This document shows positions 48,418 through 60,602 of a DNA stretch of 64,000 nucleotides, piece by piece. This DNA is from Azadirachta indica (taxonomy: Eukaryota > Streptophyta > Magnoliopsida > Sapindales > Meliaceae), in contig CM040450.1 in NCBI GenBank assembly GCA_022749755.1, forward strand, positions 13,786,913-13,850,912. The letters run 5' to 3'. The notes below the pieces were generated by a model, which did no database searches, was not told the DNA's origin, and worked only from the letters and a program-made list of their open reading frames with translations. Every line of letters begins with the position of its first letter. Position 1 is the first letter of the stretch. The position numbers were made by a program, and so were the translations under genes.

Positions 48418-51400
48418 TTTTGTCGCGCAGAGAGTTTATAAATTTTTTCCTTTTTATTTTTTTTAATTGGGCGCGGAAATTTGAAGATTTATATTTTTTT
48501 GAAATTGGGTTTTAGTATTTGCTTTTAAAAATATAAAAAAAAAACCCAATAACGTTTCTGTCCCTATACATTTCTGAAACAATAAATTACGATATACTTT
48601 AAAAATATTTAACATATCAACCCCAAATTTAGTTGTTTTTCAATTACATATAACCGCTCGGCTCGATTTGTTTTCTATGATATTGTATCGTACCAACAAA
48701 ATTTAATTTTCGAACTTTTTTGTTTCAAGTTGGATCAAATAGAAACTTAAAACTAAATCGAATCAAGATCGATAACAAAAAATTTGTATTGAATCAAAAT
48801 TAAATTTATTGCTTTTATTCAAATTTAGTCTGATCTAATTTTTCTCATTTTGAGTTTTTTTCTTACATAGTTTATTTTATTTTTTCTTCTTTTTTAAATT
48901 ATAAAATAACATTGTTTTCAATTCTAAAATAATTTAATATGGTATGTGATATTATTCATTGAATGGGTATATTTTTATAATTTTTCAAAATTATTTAAAA
49001 TATTACCTCATCACTTATTTAATGAATGCTATATAATTCAAAATAAAACATTTGAGATATAATTTAATGCGTAATATGTTAATCTCAATAAATTTTTAAT
49101 TGAATTAGTTTAAGGTAATTCGAGTTATCGTATTTATTATATATAATATGAGATAATAAAACTGGTTATTGGTTATTACTGCATGCAATAAAACATTTTT
49201 TATTAAAGTATGTTGCTATTATATTAATGTCGTGAAAACAAATATTCTAAGTCTATTTCTTTTAAGTGTATTTTAAAAAATTTTATTATTACATTACTAT
49301 AAATCAGTTTATTTTCAACTTTAATTTAAACGAAAATTCTAATTTTAATTTTTTGATAATTTAAAAATTCTACCGATTAAATTAATCAATGGTATTTAAA
49401 TTAATAAAAATTTATCACAATATAAATGATATTTTATATATGTTTAAAAAAAAAAATTAATCGAACTCTGAGCGTTTGTCTTAGACCCTTTTTGAATTCA
49501 TGAAGAGAGTTGGTAACTTCTCTCATCTTTTTTTCTTTTTTCTTTCTTTTTTTTTTTAAATTTTAGTTAAATCACATCACATTTTCTCTTTTTGAAAATA
49601 AAAAGGTACCACTTTGATCTTCAAAATCAAACAACATTTACAAAAATTCTTTTTTATTTTTATTTTTTTAGTTTAATTTTATCTTAATAATACTTTCCCC
49701 TTCAACATTAAAAGTTGGTGGGCTCGTGACTTGGAAAATTATATTCAACATTGCTGAGTAAATTTTCTTTTCATTTCGAAGTAAATATTTTCTTAAATTT
49801 TGTAGATGTTTGGTTGAAAAGATAACAATAGAAAATTCAATGAAAAAATTAATTAAAAAATTTTGATCATATTGAAATTTAAAATAATATAAAATGAGTC
49901 AATAATTTGAGAAAAATAAATTATAATATTTAAAAATTTTTAATTTTTTTTATTATACGTATTCTATATTCTATTATTTGCCGCAACTTTATATCTTTGA
50001 TGTGTTATATTGATTAAAAATTTATTTAAAAATACGTATTGATAATTAATAAGTGTATTTCTATTTTAAAAGATTGAAAAATTAGTTATAATCATAATTT
50101 ACTTATACATACCCTATTTTTATTAGTAAAAAACAAGTTCACTCTCCAAATATTTATTGGAAATTTTCTTTCTAAATTTTCTTTCTTTGTCTATTATTTT
50201 CTATCTAACTTTTTCCAAAATCGCCCGTCACTTTCCCAAGAAAATCAATTAAGAATATTCAAAATCCTTCGAGTCTTCATTCGACTCTCTGTTTTGGGTT
50301 CAGACATACTGCCGACGTTGCTGTAGATTTATGAATATTGCAAAAGATAATATTGTGAAAAATATAAATAAATAAGTAAATAATATTTATTATTACTATT
50401 TAATATTATTATTAATTAAAATAATATTAATAGTAATATCAAAAGTTAGCGAGGTTTGGTATAATGTTGAAAAGAAGGGGAATAATAATCAATTGCTAAT
50501 CATAAAAAACAAAATTTTTAATTAAATTGTTTAAAAAATAATTTATATGGTATAACTACCATTTTTATAAATTGATTGCATAGGACCACTATGTCTGTTT
50601 TTTTTTTTAAAAAAAAAATTTGGCAGTAAATTTTGTTTTCAGAAAATAGAAACAGAGAAAACCATATTAACCAAATGATAAGTACGTTTCAAAGCAATTT
50701 TAGGTAAATTTATAATTTTTTTTGGAGAAATAATATTACATTTTTTATAATTATTTAAATATTTTTTTTCAATATGACATCAATTGAACAATAAAATGTC
50801 TATTGGGACATGTGTATATACATTGTTAATGTTTTTAAATATAACTTATTAGAGTTTCTTTTTAAAAATAATAAAAATAGAAATTAATTATTTGATTGTC
50901 AATCATAACTTTTAATAAAAAAAATATGTGCTAAATTTTTTAAAGTTATATTATTATATTATTATACAAAATTTAAAAATAAAATGAAGATAATTTTACA
51001 CAATTTAATCATTTTGAAAATTTTCTTTTACATGTTCAATAATTGAACTTATTTTTTTACAGTAAAATAATGTTTTTTTACTTCTCCTTAAGCTCCTATC
51101 CAATTACACTCAAATAACATAAGCAATTATTAAATAAATTATGCACATTATTTTTTTTGCAATTAATAGAGAAATTATACCTAAATTTGCATATCAATAC
51201 TATTATTCAATGCATACCATTCAAGAGATGCTTATCATGAAATTAGGTGAAATTTTGTTTTATAGAAACAAACAAAATTGAAATAATATAAGTTGTTGCA
51301 AATATTGACAATAATACATGAGTTTTTAATAAAAATAATAATTATTAATTTAGATATGTCTTTCAATTGCATTAAGGGATTTAAGAAAACGAAGAAGAAG

Positions 51401-52480
51401 AAGAAGAAGAAGAAATGGGGTAATACCTACTTGTTTTTGTCTATCTAGCTATCCAAATCAAAGTCTCATAGTTGAAATTATTTTCTCAATTTTGATGGAT
51501 CCATTGACGATTAGCCCTTTTTTATTATGATTCATCACTATCCAATTTGGCCCTAATCCCATGTATTCCATTTCATCGGATCAATTCTTAATCCACTTCT
51601 TTCTTTTTTCTTTTTAAAATAATAAATAAATAAATTGTTTTCTTCTATCATGATTCCTTTCTACCTTACATTATGTTCCATTTAATTTGAAAAATATGAA
51701 TTTGATTGGTTTAATGTGTAATATATTTAAGTGATGGAAGAAAGTTGAGATTTAGATTTCATTTATTTTACATAAAAATTAAAAATACTTCTATAACATA
51801 TTTATTACATCATTTATAAACTGTTGAATTTAAAAAATTTAAAAATTTTTAATGTTTAAAATTATATCTCATATATGTATTAATTATAGTATACTAATTA
51901 TATGTATTATATTTAACTTTAACCATTGAAAGTAGTTAAATCCAACGATATATAATTGGTGTAAAAAAAATTATGTATTACACTTAATTTCAATCGTTAA
52001 AAAATAACTAAATCTAACGATATATAATTGATGAAGTAAATTGTGCAAATTTTAAAGTTGTTGATTTTTTTTTTATTAAAATCATCCAAATAATTGACGG
52101 TTTTTAAAATAATGCTGTAAATGTGCGAATTTTATTGAATTATTATATCGATAATGTGGTATTTCATATTATTGAACTTTTTTTTCTTAATCTACAACAA
52201 AATTACATAGAAATCTAGTTCATGTCTTGTAATATTTGAAAATTTTAAAAATAAGGTAATAATATTTGAATCCTAATATTTTATGGTTTACCAAAAAGGA
52301 TATGATTGTTTATTGATGTCAAATAGATCCATTTTATGGTTAAAATAACCAAAATACCATTCAATGGGAGGTTGTTTGACTCGACTAAAATCTAATGTTA
52401 GAGGGTAATTCGGTAATCTTAGCAGGCGCATTAGGGACTTATTTTAGATAATAGAATTTTATATATCTTTATATGTAAAA
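48418..52480. other. AT-rich intergenic DNA upstream of GCP3
   Basis: About 4 kb of AT-rich DNA with homopolymer runs, plus a (GAA)n run at 51391-51414. The first few hundred bases are the GCP3 promoter on the minus strand. No gene is recognised. Confidence 0.6.
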
Positions 52481-52499
52481 AACAAAAAAGGTAGGGATG

Positions 52500-54658
52500 C
52501 AGTTGTTATTATCCCATTCCAACTCAAACGCACTTCAGCAATACGTCAAACCGAAAAATCCAACGATGAACAGGGCGATTGCACAGTTTTATTACAGGCA
52601 AGACTGCAGACAATGTTATCCGATGTCCACAAGCGTAAACGTCAACGGACAGTAAGAAAATAAAAAAAAAATAGAAAAAAGTAACTAAAAAATTTTCAAA
52701 CGTTGCGTGCGGGAACAGGAGTTGGTCCACCATTTATGTATAAAGAAGACGGACACTAATTTCATTTTTATTACTTCAATAAAACATAAAAACAAAAACA
52801 AAAACAAAAACAAAAAAACAAAAAACAAAAGCAAAGACACACACACGTTCGCTCGCTCGCTCGCTCGCTCCTGGTCCTGGTCCTGGTCCTGGATTATGTT
52901 AAGCTAAGCATGGAGACAACAAAACAAAGGATATTATCTCATGTGCACCTTTGAATTTGATACAAACAAACCGCACATTTTTTTTTGTATTTCCATTTCC
53001 AGGTAACAAGCGTAAGTTGCGGGCAAAGAATTGTTTTTGTTTCCAAATTTTGATGCGGGTTCTCGGTTTTAAAATTTTAAATTGATGAGTTGTGAGGATA
53101 CTTAGCTTGGAAATTTTATCTGGGTATCTGTGTTATTGGTCTCTTGTTTTGTTTCTTTTTGTGTTTTGTATTTTCTCTTGATTGGTAATGTTGCTGGATA
53201 TGGGTTTGTTTTGTTTCTGTACTAATATATTTTATGTTGTGATTTGATCTCGTTGGCCGATTATTTTAATGGAAAAGTTATTTTTTGGCTAACCCTCGTT
53301 TGATGTGAGAAAAAAAAAAATTTGATTTTGGGAAGTTTGTTTTCTCGCGTACTGTGTTTGCTTTGATGAATCCGTCTTAAAAGGTATGTTTTTAAAGGCA
53401 AACCTGGTTTTCAAGATGGATGCTTTCTTGGAATTGGGAAATGTGTTTTGTTTTGTTTACTGTTCTTGTCTTTTGTTGTGACAGATTTTGATGGTTGCTA
53501 AGCATAAGTAAGGTTGTTGCCTTACATAATTTTGCTTCATATCTGATTTAGATTTTTAATTTGGTTGGAATCCTAAAATGGGGCTTGTTTGTTCATGTGA
53601 AATTCAGTTTCTGGAAAAACCTGGTATCAATCTGATATTGGTTAGTTCTAAATATAGGAGATTCAATTGCATTGACCAATGAATGTTAAATTTGACACAA
53701 TTTCTCGTATCCTGTTTATTCCTTCATCTTGGGTGTTGTTATTTACTTTCACATCTGTTCATGTCAATTAGTTATGCCAATTCTTTGGTTGGTGCAGGAA
53801 TTGTTCCTTTTTATATACCTTTTCTTCTTTTTTCTTTTTGTGCTCTTAGTTTGAAATGTAATTCCACATCATATGCTACAGAACTCCATTTTCTTTCCTT
53901 TCTGTCTCTGTTTTGGGGTAAATGTCATCTTATGTTGCTGCAAATGTCAAAACTCTCTGCTTCCTCACTACCTTGTTCATCGTATCTTGCAATATCATAT
54001 AGAAGATTGAAGGGGGGATGAAGGGGAAAAAGAGATTTTACCCACCTGAGATGTGCAAAGTGGAGTGATTATATTCTTTGAATAACAAATCCTTGTCCTA
54101 AGTTGTAATAGCTAAACCTTTTAAACATTTATTTTCATATTGAGGATTCATACTGCACCCTGCTTGTTTGGGGGTCAAATTTGTTGATCAATCTGCTGTG
54201 TGCTTTTGTCTTTCAGAGCACAACACACAACATATGAAATACTGAAACTTTAGTTTAATGAGCATAGGTTGATACATGTGTATGCAGAACATTTGGGAAA
54301 TTTGCCCAATCATCTGAATAAGAATCTTGTTCAAGTTTTACTGTAATAGTTTATGTCAGTTCTGATATCTGCTCAAACTCTTTATTTGGTCAAAGTTCAT
54401 AGAAGCAACTTGTTAATTGTTTTCCTAGTAATCATGATTATCAATGTAATATTAATCTTTCCTGCTGCTATTTCCTTCTTTCTCCATTCTAGGCCAGACT
54501 ACATATAAAAATGGGTACTGCACTCGGTCTGTTTTGCTTATACTCACAAATCAATGTGTATTTTGTAATACAGGCCAAAGAAGAGTGTAATTTCTGAGGA
54601 TTAGAAGACAGTGCATTGGTCATTAAAAATAAGAGATATCACCTGATCGGGTACATTA
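52500..54658 (+). promoter_or_regulatory. SINAT promoter and probable spliced 5' leader
   Basis: From about 52500 the sequence becomes less AT-rich, consistent with a promoter. T-rich, G-containing DNA from about 53000 to 54570 looks like a long leader intron, ending at a good acceptor TTTTGTAATACAG at 54561-54573, some 85 bp before the start codon. The donor was not fixed; candidates lie between about 52900 and 53010. Open frames inside the intron (for example 53683-54021) have no domain. Confidence 0.45.
52788..52892. repeat. Compound microsatellite A5C / GCTC / CTGGTC
   Basis: (AAAAAC)n at 52788-52831, five GCTC units at 52851-52870 and three and a half CTGGTC units at 52871-52892 lie side by side in the presumed promoter or first leader exon of the SINAT gene. 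They are three unrelated motifs in one 105-bp tract. Confidence 0.9.
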
Positions 54659-56160
54659 ATGGCTCCAGGAGGCAGTGCTTGCAAAGAAGTTATTGAATCT
54701 CGTCCCGTCGTTACAAACTATGATACTAAGGCAGAGAGTAATAGTACACACACTAAAACTGGTATTGGTGTGGCCAGAAAAAATGGAATTTATTCAAACA
54801 ATGGTGTTCATGAGCTCCTTGAGTGTCCTGTCTGCACAAATTTAATGTACCCTCCAATCCACCAGGTATGCTTTTACTTTTCATGTGTTTCTTTTAATTA
54901 ATAGTGCCTCACTAAATTTTCAGAATGATGTGGAAAGTTCATTTCTTCCCTCTTTGTAACTTTAGAAGAGGTACTGTTGTATATGATACTGTTAACATTA
55001 GTTTATGCCTATGAATCTTATGGGTTCATGAGCAATTTTATGTGCAGCTTATGTCTTAAATCTCTGAATGCAATACATATCAAAAGAATAATAATTTGTT
55101 CCTGTTTACTCTTGAACCGAAGGGAATGTATCCAGAGAGGTTTCTGGTTTCATGGGCAGTTTCTTTTTCTTTTTCCTTTCTTTTTTTTTTTTTCCATCTG
55201 GCTGAAGGATAATTGTGTTTAGTAGGTAAATTTGTGATTTTCATTTTAGCATCGTCAATTTTTGAACCAACTTGTTTACTTGCTTACATTATTCTGTTGT
55301 GGCCTATATTAAGATTAAGTTCTTGAATCTCATCTTTTTTTTTTTTTTTTTTTTTTTGTTATAGTGCCCAAATGGACATACTTTATGTTCAAACTGCAAG
55401 AATAGAGTGCACAACTGTTGCCCAACATGCCGCTATGATCTTGGAAATATCAGGTGTTTGGCTTTGGAGAAAATTGCAGAATCATTGGAACTCCCCTGCA
55501 GATACCAGGATTTAGGTTGTCATGACATTTTCCCTTACTACAGCAAGCTCAAGCATGAGCAACACTGTCGTTTTCGTCCATACAATTGCCCCTATGCTGG
55601 GTCTGAGTGCTCTGTCACAGGCGATATTCCAACACTTGTTGCACATCTCAAGGATGATCACAAGGTTGATATGCATGATGGCTGTACATTCAACCACCGT
55701 TATGTCAAATCGGATCCGCATGAAGTCGAAAATGCCACATGGATGCTAACTGTAAGCTCTTTGATACTATGATACACGATATAGTTATCAATTTACTAGT
55801 AAAATTCCCATCTACAGCTCAATTCCACTGCCTGTGCAGGTGTTTAACTGCTTTGGCCGACAATTTTGCTTACATTTTGAGGCTTTCCAGCTTGGTTTGG
55901 CGCTGGTCTATATGGCCTTCTTACGGTTTATGGGTGATGATGATGAGGCAAAGAAATTCAGCTACACTTTGGAAGTTGGTGCCAACGGACGTAGGCTTAT
56001 ATGGCAAGGAGTACCAAGGAGCATCCGTGATAGCCATAGAAAAGTACGTGACAGCCAGGATGGACTTATTATCCAGAAAAATTTGGCTCTCTACTTTTCT
56101 GGTGGAGATAGGCAAGAGCTGAAATTGAGGATTACTGGCCGCATATGGAAGGAAGAATAA
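54659..56160 (+). CDS. SINA-type E3 ubiquitin ligase (SINAT)
   Basis: A seven-in-absentia homologue of about 304 aa. Exons are 54659-54865, 55365-55751 and 55840-56160 (GT-AG, phase 0 throughout). The RING finger begins at Cys56 (ELLECPVCTNLMYPPIHQ) and continues across intron 1 as CPNGHTLCSNCKNRVHNCCP then TCR. The SIAH-type zinc finger follows (LPCRYQDLGCHDIFPYYSKL, then HCRFRPYNCPYAGSECSV with HLKDDHKVDMHDG), then the TRAF-like substrate-binding domain from VFNCFGRQFCLHFEAFQLG to ELKLRITGRIWKEE. Plant SINATs ubiquitinate factors in autophagy, hormone and stress pathways. The ATG at 54659 begins the family-typical MAPGGSACKEV. Intron 1 ends in a 23-T tract (55335-55357), a strong polypyrimidine tract. 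SINAT1 or SINAT2 would be the closest by gene order; I cannot separate them. Confidence 0.95.
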
Positions 56161-58330
56161 GATACAGATGGTGATGCATGTGAACATGATTGTATAGTGC
56201 AAAATTTCTGTAACGCTGGCCAGCCTTGCTCAATGTGCAAGGGATGAAGCTCTTGTAATGCCACTGATATATTGCTTATTTGGTGCATACACGATGTCAT
56301 GAATCATGATTCACGCTTGCACTTTGTTGTACTGGGGCAAAGATTCTGGTTGGGATTAAGTATAGTTAACTGGAATTCACAGAGTTCAAATTGTGCTGCT
56401 TGAAGATGTTGTAGATCACTTGTGTACCATGCCGTTTAAGCAGCTTTGTTGTGTAATTCAAACATCTGGCGTAGGATTTTAGATAAGAAAAACAGAAGAT
56501 CAATTGCTTTCTCCTTGCATTTTTCATTTATATTGGACACTTTTGTTCCTCATTTGTTACACCACTTGCAAATTGTGGGTTAAAAGACAAAGCATGTTGG
56601 GATGTTTATCTCCTGGAAGTGCTTTTCAAAAGTAGCTTTCTTGACGTTGAGAAGCATTAATATCTGAACTCTCATCTGGCCTCTGGAGGAAATAATTTCT
56701 TTTGTTCCAACAAAAAAAAAGAAAAAAGAAAAGTAGCCAAAACAACCAAAAGAAGTTAGAAAGGGTTGCTTGCTATTATTGTTTTTAGAGCTTTTTATGA
56801 TCATTTCAAAAGCTATGCCAAAGGGTTAAAAAAAAGATCAAAGTGCAAATAATTACTTATTTTTTAAAAAAATAAGAAATCCTTAATAATAATTTGACTA
56901 TGTAGTTTGTAATAATTGAATTGAACAATATATTTTAATCAATATAAGATTGAAAAAGAAAAACCCTTAAGGATAGTATAATAATGAATTGCTGTGCCAT
57001 GTTATACCAAACTTACAAAAATTAAACACGACACAAATTCAATATAATTATAAATAAATTTAATATTTTTTAAATGTGCCGGCACATCACCATACAATTT
57101 ACACCCATTGGCTTAAATATTTTGATTATAATTATAATAAATTCTTAAATTTAAACCTTTTCATTTTAGTCTTAGTGTTGAAAGATGATCACATTTATCT
57201 TCTCAACTACCAATAATTGAATTATGAAGAATGTCAAAGGATTAAAAACAAGATCATGCAAGATAATGCATCCCAAAAATTTCATCATTAAGAAAGAAAA
57301 AAAAAAGATTTTGTTAATGATTATGCAATTTTGATTTATGATTATTATTATTATTATTATTTTTAGTTTCATGTTGGAAGCCATCATAAGCGTTGACCCC
57401 AGCGGCCCAATTGTCTTTGTAATGAACGGTTGATGATTGAAATAAAAAGGCAATACATTAGTAATATTTGCATCCCTGTGCTCTTATGTTTTCATAGAAA
57501 AAGACATAATTGATCTTTTTATGTCAAATGAGTCCTAATCTCTCCTAATGAAATAACCTAAGATCTATTTACAATATTTTGCTTTAATTTGACTGTTTAG
57601 CAATTCTCAAAAGTATATACATCTGTACTTTACAAAATATGAATTTGAAATAATAATAAACTATTTAAAGTTATACAACGTTCATTTTTGCTATCAATGT
57701 AATTCTGATGCAAAATAGTGTTGCATTTTCACAAATTTTCATTGCAAAAAGTGCGAATATTTACAGCAAAGAGGAGTAAGCAATCAAAATGTTGCGGGAG
57801 TAATTTAAATTAAAGGTTATTTTAGTCATTTTAGAAGGACTAGAAATGTATTTGATATATATTTGAAAACTTATGCTCATTTGAGAAATAATAAATAATC
57901 GTGGATCGGGATGTTATTAACCAAGAGGAGAAAAAACGTTGAAATCATTCGACATCGGGTTCAGGAAATCGTGCAAGAATCTGGACCGTCGGATGAAACA
58001 TAACAAAAACAAGACATAAATATAAAAAAGAATAAATAGTTAGTATTAGAACGTGGAGACGTGAGAGCACGTAGAAATGTAAGTTAGTTAATTTAGCGGT
58101 TAAACTCAGCAATTAATCCGATTTTCCCGCCGAACAGAAACTGCCATTAGAGGAGAGAGTGCGTTCAGACAGCATAACTCCAAATATTTACTTTTTTATT
58201 TTTATTTTTAATTCTGATAATAATAAAAGAAAATTAGTACCTTCTTCCTCCTCCTCTTTCATTTCTTAATTTTTCTGATTTATTTATTTTTATTTTCCCA
58301 CATTTTCTATCATTCTTCTTCTTCTTCTTC
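56161..58330. other. Intergenic DNA between SINAT and the kinase
   Basis: SINAT 3' UTR (to about 56500), then AT-rich DNA. At about 56990-57110, AAACACGACAC and TGCCGGCACATC resemble degraded hAT-like repeat fragments of the kind seen near 61.4-61.7 kb. A TTA/ATT run lies near 57340-57362. Promoter composition begins around 58080. Confidence 0.5.
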
Positions 58331-58340
58331 TTAAGCTTGT

Positions 58341-58561
58341 CTATATATACTTTTCTGTTACCATTTCCATCTTCTTGTCTGTGTTCTTCTTGGTTTCCAT
58401 TTGATCACAGGCTTCAAGGTTTGCAATATTCATGTCTTTTTATCTTCTATTTCTCTTTAATTAATTTCTATTAATTATTTGCAATAATATTGTTTTTTCT
58501 TTACATGTAATCTGATTATTTCCTTCTCTGTAATTTTCTCGGGAACCAAACGGAATTGCAG
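58341..58561 (+). promoter_or_regulatory. Kinase TATA box, leader exon and leader intron
   Basis: CTATATATAC at 58341-58350 is a good TATA box. A CT-rich leader exon follows, with a donor after CTTCAAG (GT at 58419-58420). The acceptor ends at GGAATTGCAG, 58561. The second leader exon (58562-58661) leads directly to the start codon at 58662. Confidence 0.6.
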
Positions 58562-58661
58562 GGAATTTATTGGCTGGTTTTCGGAAATCTTCAGAGGATT
58601 TATATTATTTTACATGGGATATTGATTGAAAGCATTGCTGTTCTCGCCGACGTCGTGAATT

Positions 58662-60602
58662 ATGTTGTGCTGCGGAGGTGCAGAAGAGGAGCCTCATCCG
58701 CCTGCCAACCAATATAATACAGCCCCACCTAACGGTGGAAATAAATATGCCGGCGGTAATTCACGATCTTCTTCATTTCTCGACGAAGTCTGGCATTGAT
58801 TCATAACCATTTCTTTTAATTTCTGAAACTTTTCGGCCTATGATGAATCCCAGCACAGAGGCGCGGCCGTAGAAATTTTTTTATTTACAATTTCACCCCT
58901 GGAACCTTAACATTGAACGTTTTACCCCTAAATTTTGAAACTACATCTTTTAAAATGCAACGCTTTGAACCTGAAAAAAATTTTACTATTTTAACATTTT
59001 GGTCTATATATTTTCGATTCTGACACTGCCCTGTTGTTTGTATAGGCAGCGAGAGAGGGGAGCCAAGGGGTTCCAATATGGTCAAAAGTGGAGCCCCTCA
59101 CAAAGTTTTACCAATTGAAATTCCATCAATGAAATTGGATGAATTAAACAGATTAACTACTAATTTTGGTTCAAAAGCTTTGATTGGTGAAGGATCTTAT
59201 GGAAGAGTTTTCTATGCAAAGTTAAGTAATGGGCAGGCGGCAGCTATAAAAAAGCTGACACCGGTTCATCACAAGAGCCAGAATCGGATTTTGCAGCTCA
59301 GGTTTGATTCTGAGAGGCTGATTTGAATGATATTTTATTGTTTGAAATGGAATTTTGATGCCAATATTCGTTTCATCATCATGCAGTTATCAGTAGTTTC
59401 AAGACTTAAACATGAACACTTTGTTGAGTTATTGGGATACTGCTTGGAGCAAAATAACAGGATTTTGGTATATCAGTATGCAACAATGGGATCATTACAC
59501 GATGTATTACATGGTATGCTATGTTAAATTTTTAGTACCCACTTGGATTAACAACTGCTATAAAAAGAAATCACTAAATGAGAATGGACCTTTGATTGCG
59601 CAGGAAGGAAAGGTGTACAAGGGGCTGAACCAGGTCCGGTTTTAAGCTGGAATCAGAGAGTTAAAGTTGCATTTGGTGCAGCAAAAGGGCTAGAGTACCT
59701 ACATGAAAAAGTTCAACCTCCCATTGTTCATCGAGATATCAGATCGAGCAATGTCTTACTTTTTGATGACTTTAATGCAAAAATTGCCGATTTCAACTTG
59801 ACAAATCAATCTTCTGATACAGCAGCTCGACTACATTCCACAAGAGTACTAGGAACATTCGGCTATCATGCTCCAGAGTAAGCCTAAATTTTTCTTACAC
59901 ACTATTCTAACATTAATTTGAATGATTTTTAGAACTTATTTGTTTAGATGTTCAGCAAAATTTACTGTTCTTATTTAATTTTTCACTAGGTATGCTATGA
60001 CAGGACAGATAACACAGAAAAGCGATGTTTATAGTTTTGGTGTTGTTCTTTTAGAACTATTGACAGGAAGGAAGCCAGTCGATCATACAATGCCTAAAGG
60101 ACAACAAAGTCTTGTCACTTGGGTGTGTTTTCTTTTTTCTTTTTCTCACATTATTTCACTTCGATTATTGATATATTTACAATTGTTACACTTTTGCTTA
60201 ATTTTTAAATTCAAATTAACGACACCTTAATCCGAAATATATCGATAGTTTCTAACTATAAGAACTGCAGGCAACTCCAAGATTGAGTGAAGATAAAGTG
60301 AAGCAGTGTGTTGATCCAAAGTTAAACAATGAGTACCCACCAAAGGCCATTGCCAAGGTCATTATATATTATTTTCCCTGTACGTTGGATTCATAGAATT
60401 TTTATTTTTATGTATATACATACTTATTAGCATTTTTTCTATGTGTGTTTCCTGGAAATGTTTTTGCTTTCTTCAGCTGGCAGCAGTGGCAGCACTTTGT
60501 GTTCAATACGAAGCAGATTTTAGGCCAAATATGACAATTGTTGTCAAAGCTCTTCAGCCTCTTCTTAACTCAAAACCAGCAGGACCAGAAGCTCCAGCTT
60601 AA
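58662..60602 (+). CDS. Pti1-like Ser/Thr kinase (MARIS-like), with apparent frameshift
   Basis: A receptor-like cytoplasmic kinase of the Pti1 group. Exons are 58662-58755, 59046-59301, 59387-59513, 59604-59877, 59990-60122, 60271-60357 and 60477-60602, all GT-AG. The N terminus [10 protein letters not shown] carries Cys3-Cys4, a likely palmitoylation site. The kinase domain has the glycine loop GEGSYGRV, the VAIK-type lysine (Lys100, AAIKKL), [13 protein letters not shown] in place of DFG (usual in this group), [16 protein letters not shown] and [20 protein letters not shown]. Everything after exon 2 is intact and in phase. Exons 1-2 total 350 nt, one short of the phase needed. Reading is lost just after Leu102 (59255-59257), and the conserved frame resumes one base displaced. 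As written, the spliced message stops at TAG 59394-59396 after about 119 codons. A one-base assembly error, a real null allele or a pseudogene are all possible. Without the shift it would be 365 aa, the length I recall for MARIS (At2g41970), a pollen-tube and root-hair integrity kinase. Confidence 0.85.

Noticed and set aside
53683..54021. Hydrophobic frame of 112 codons
   Set aside because: It lies in the T-rich presumed leader intron of the SINAT gene. Hydrophobic residues follow from T-rich codons.
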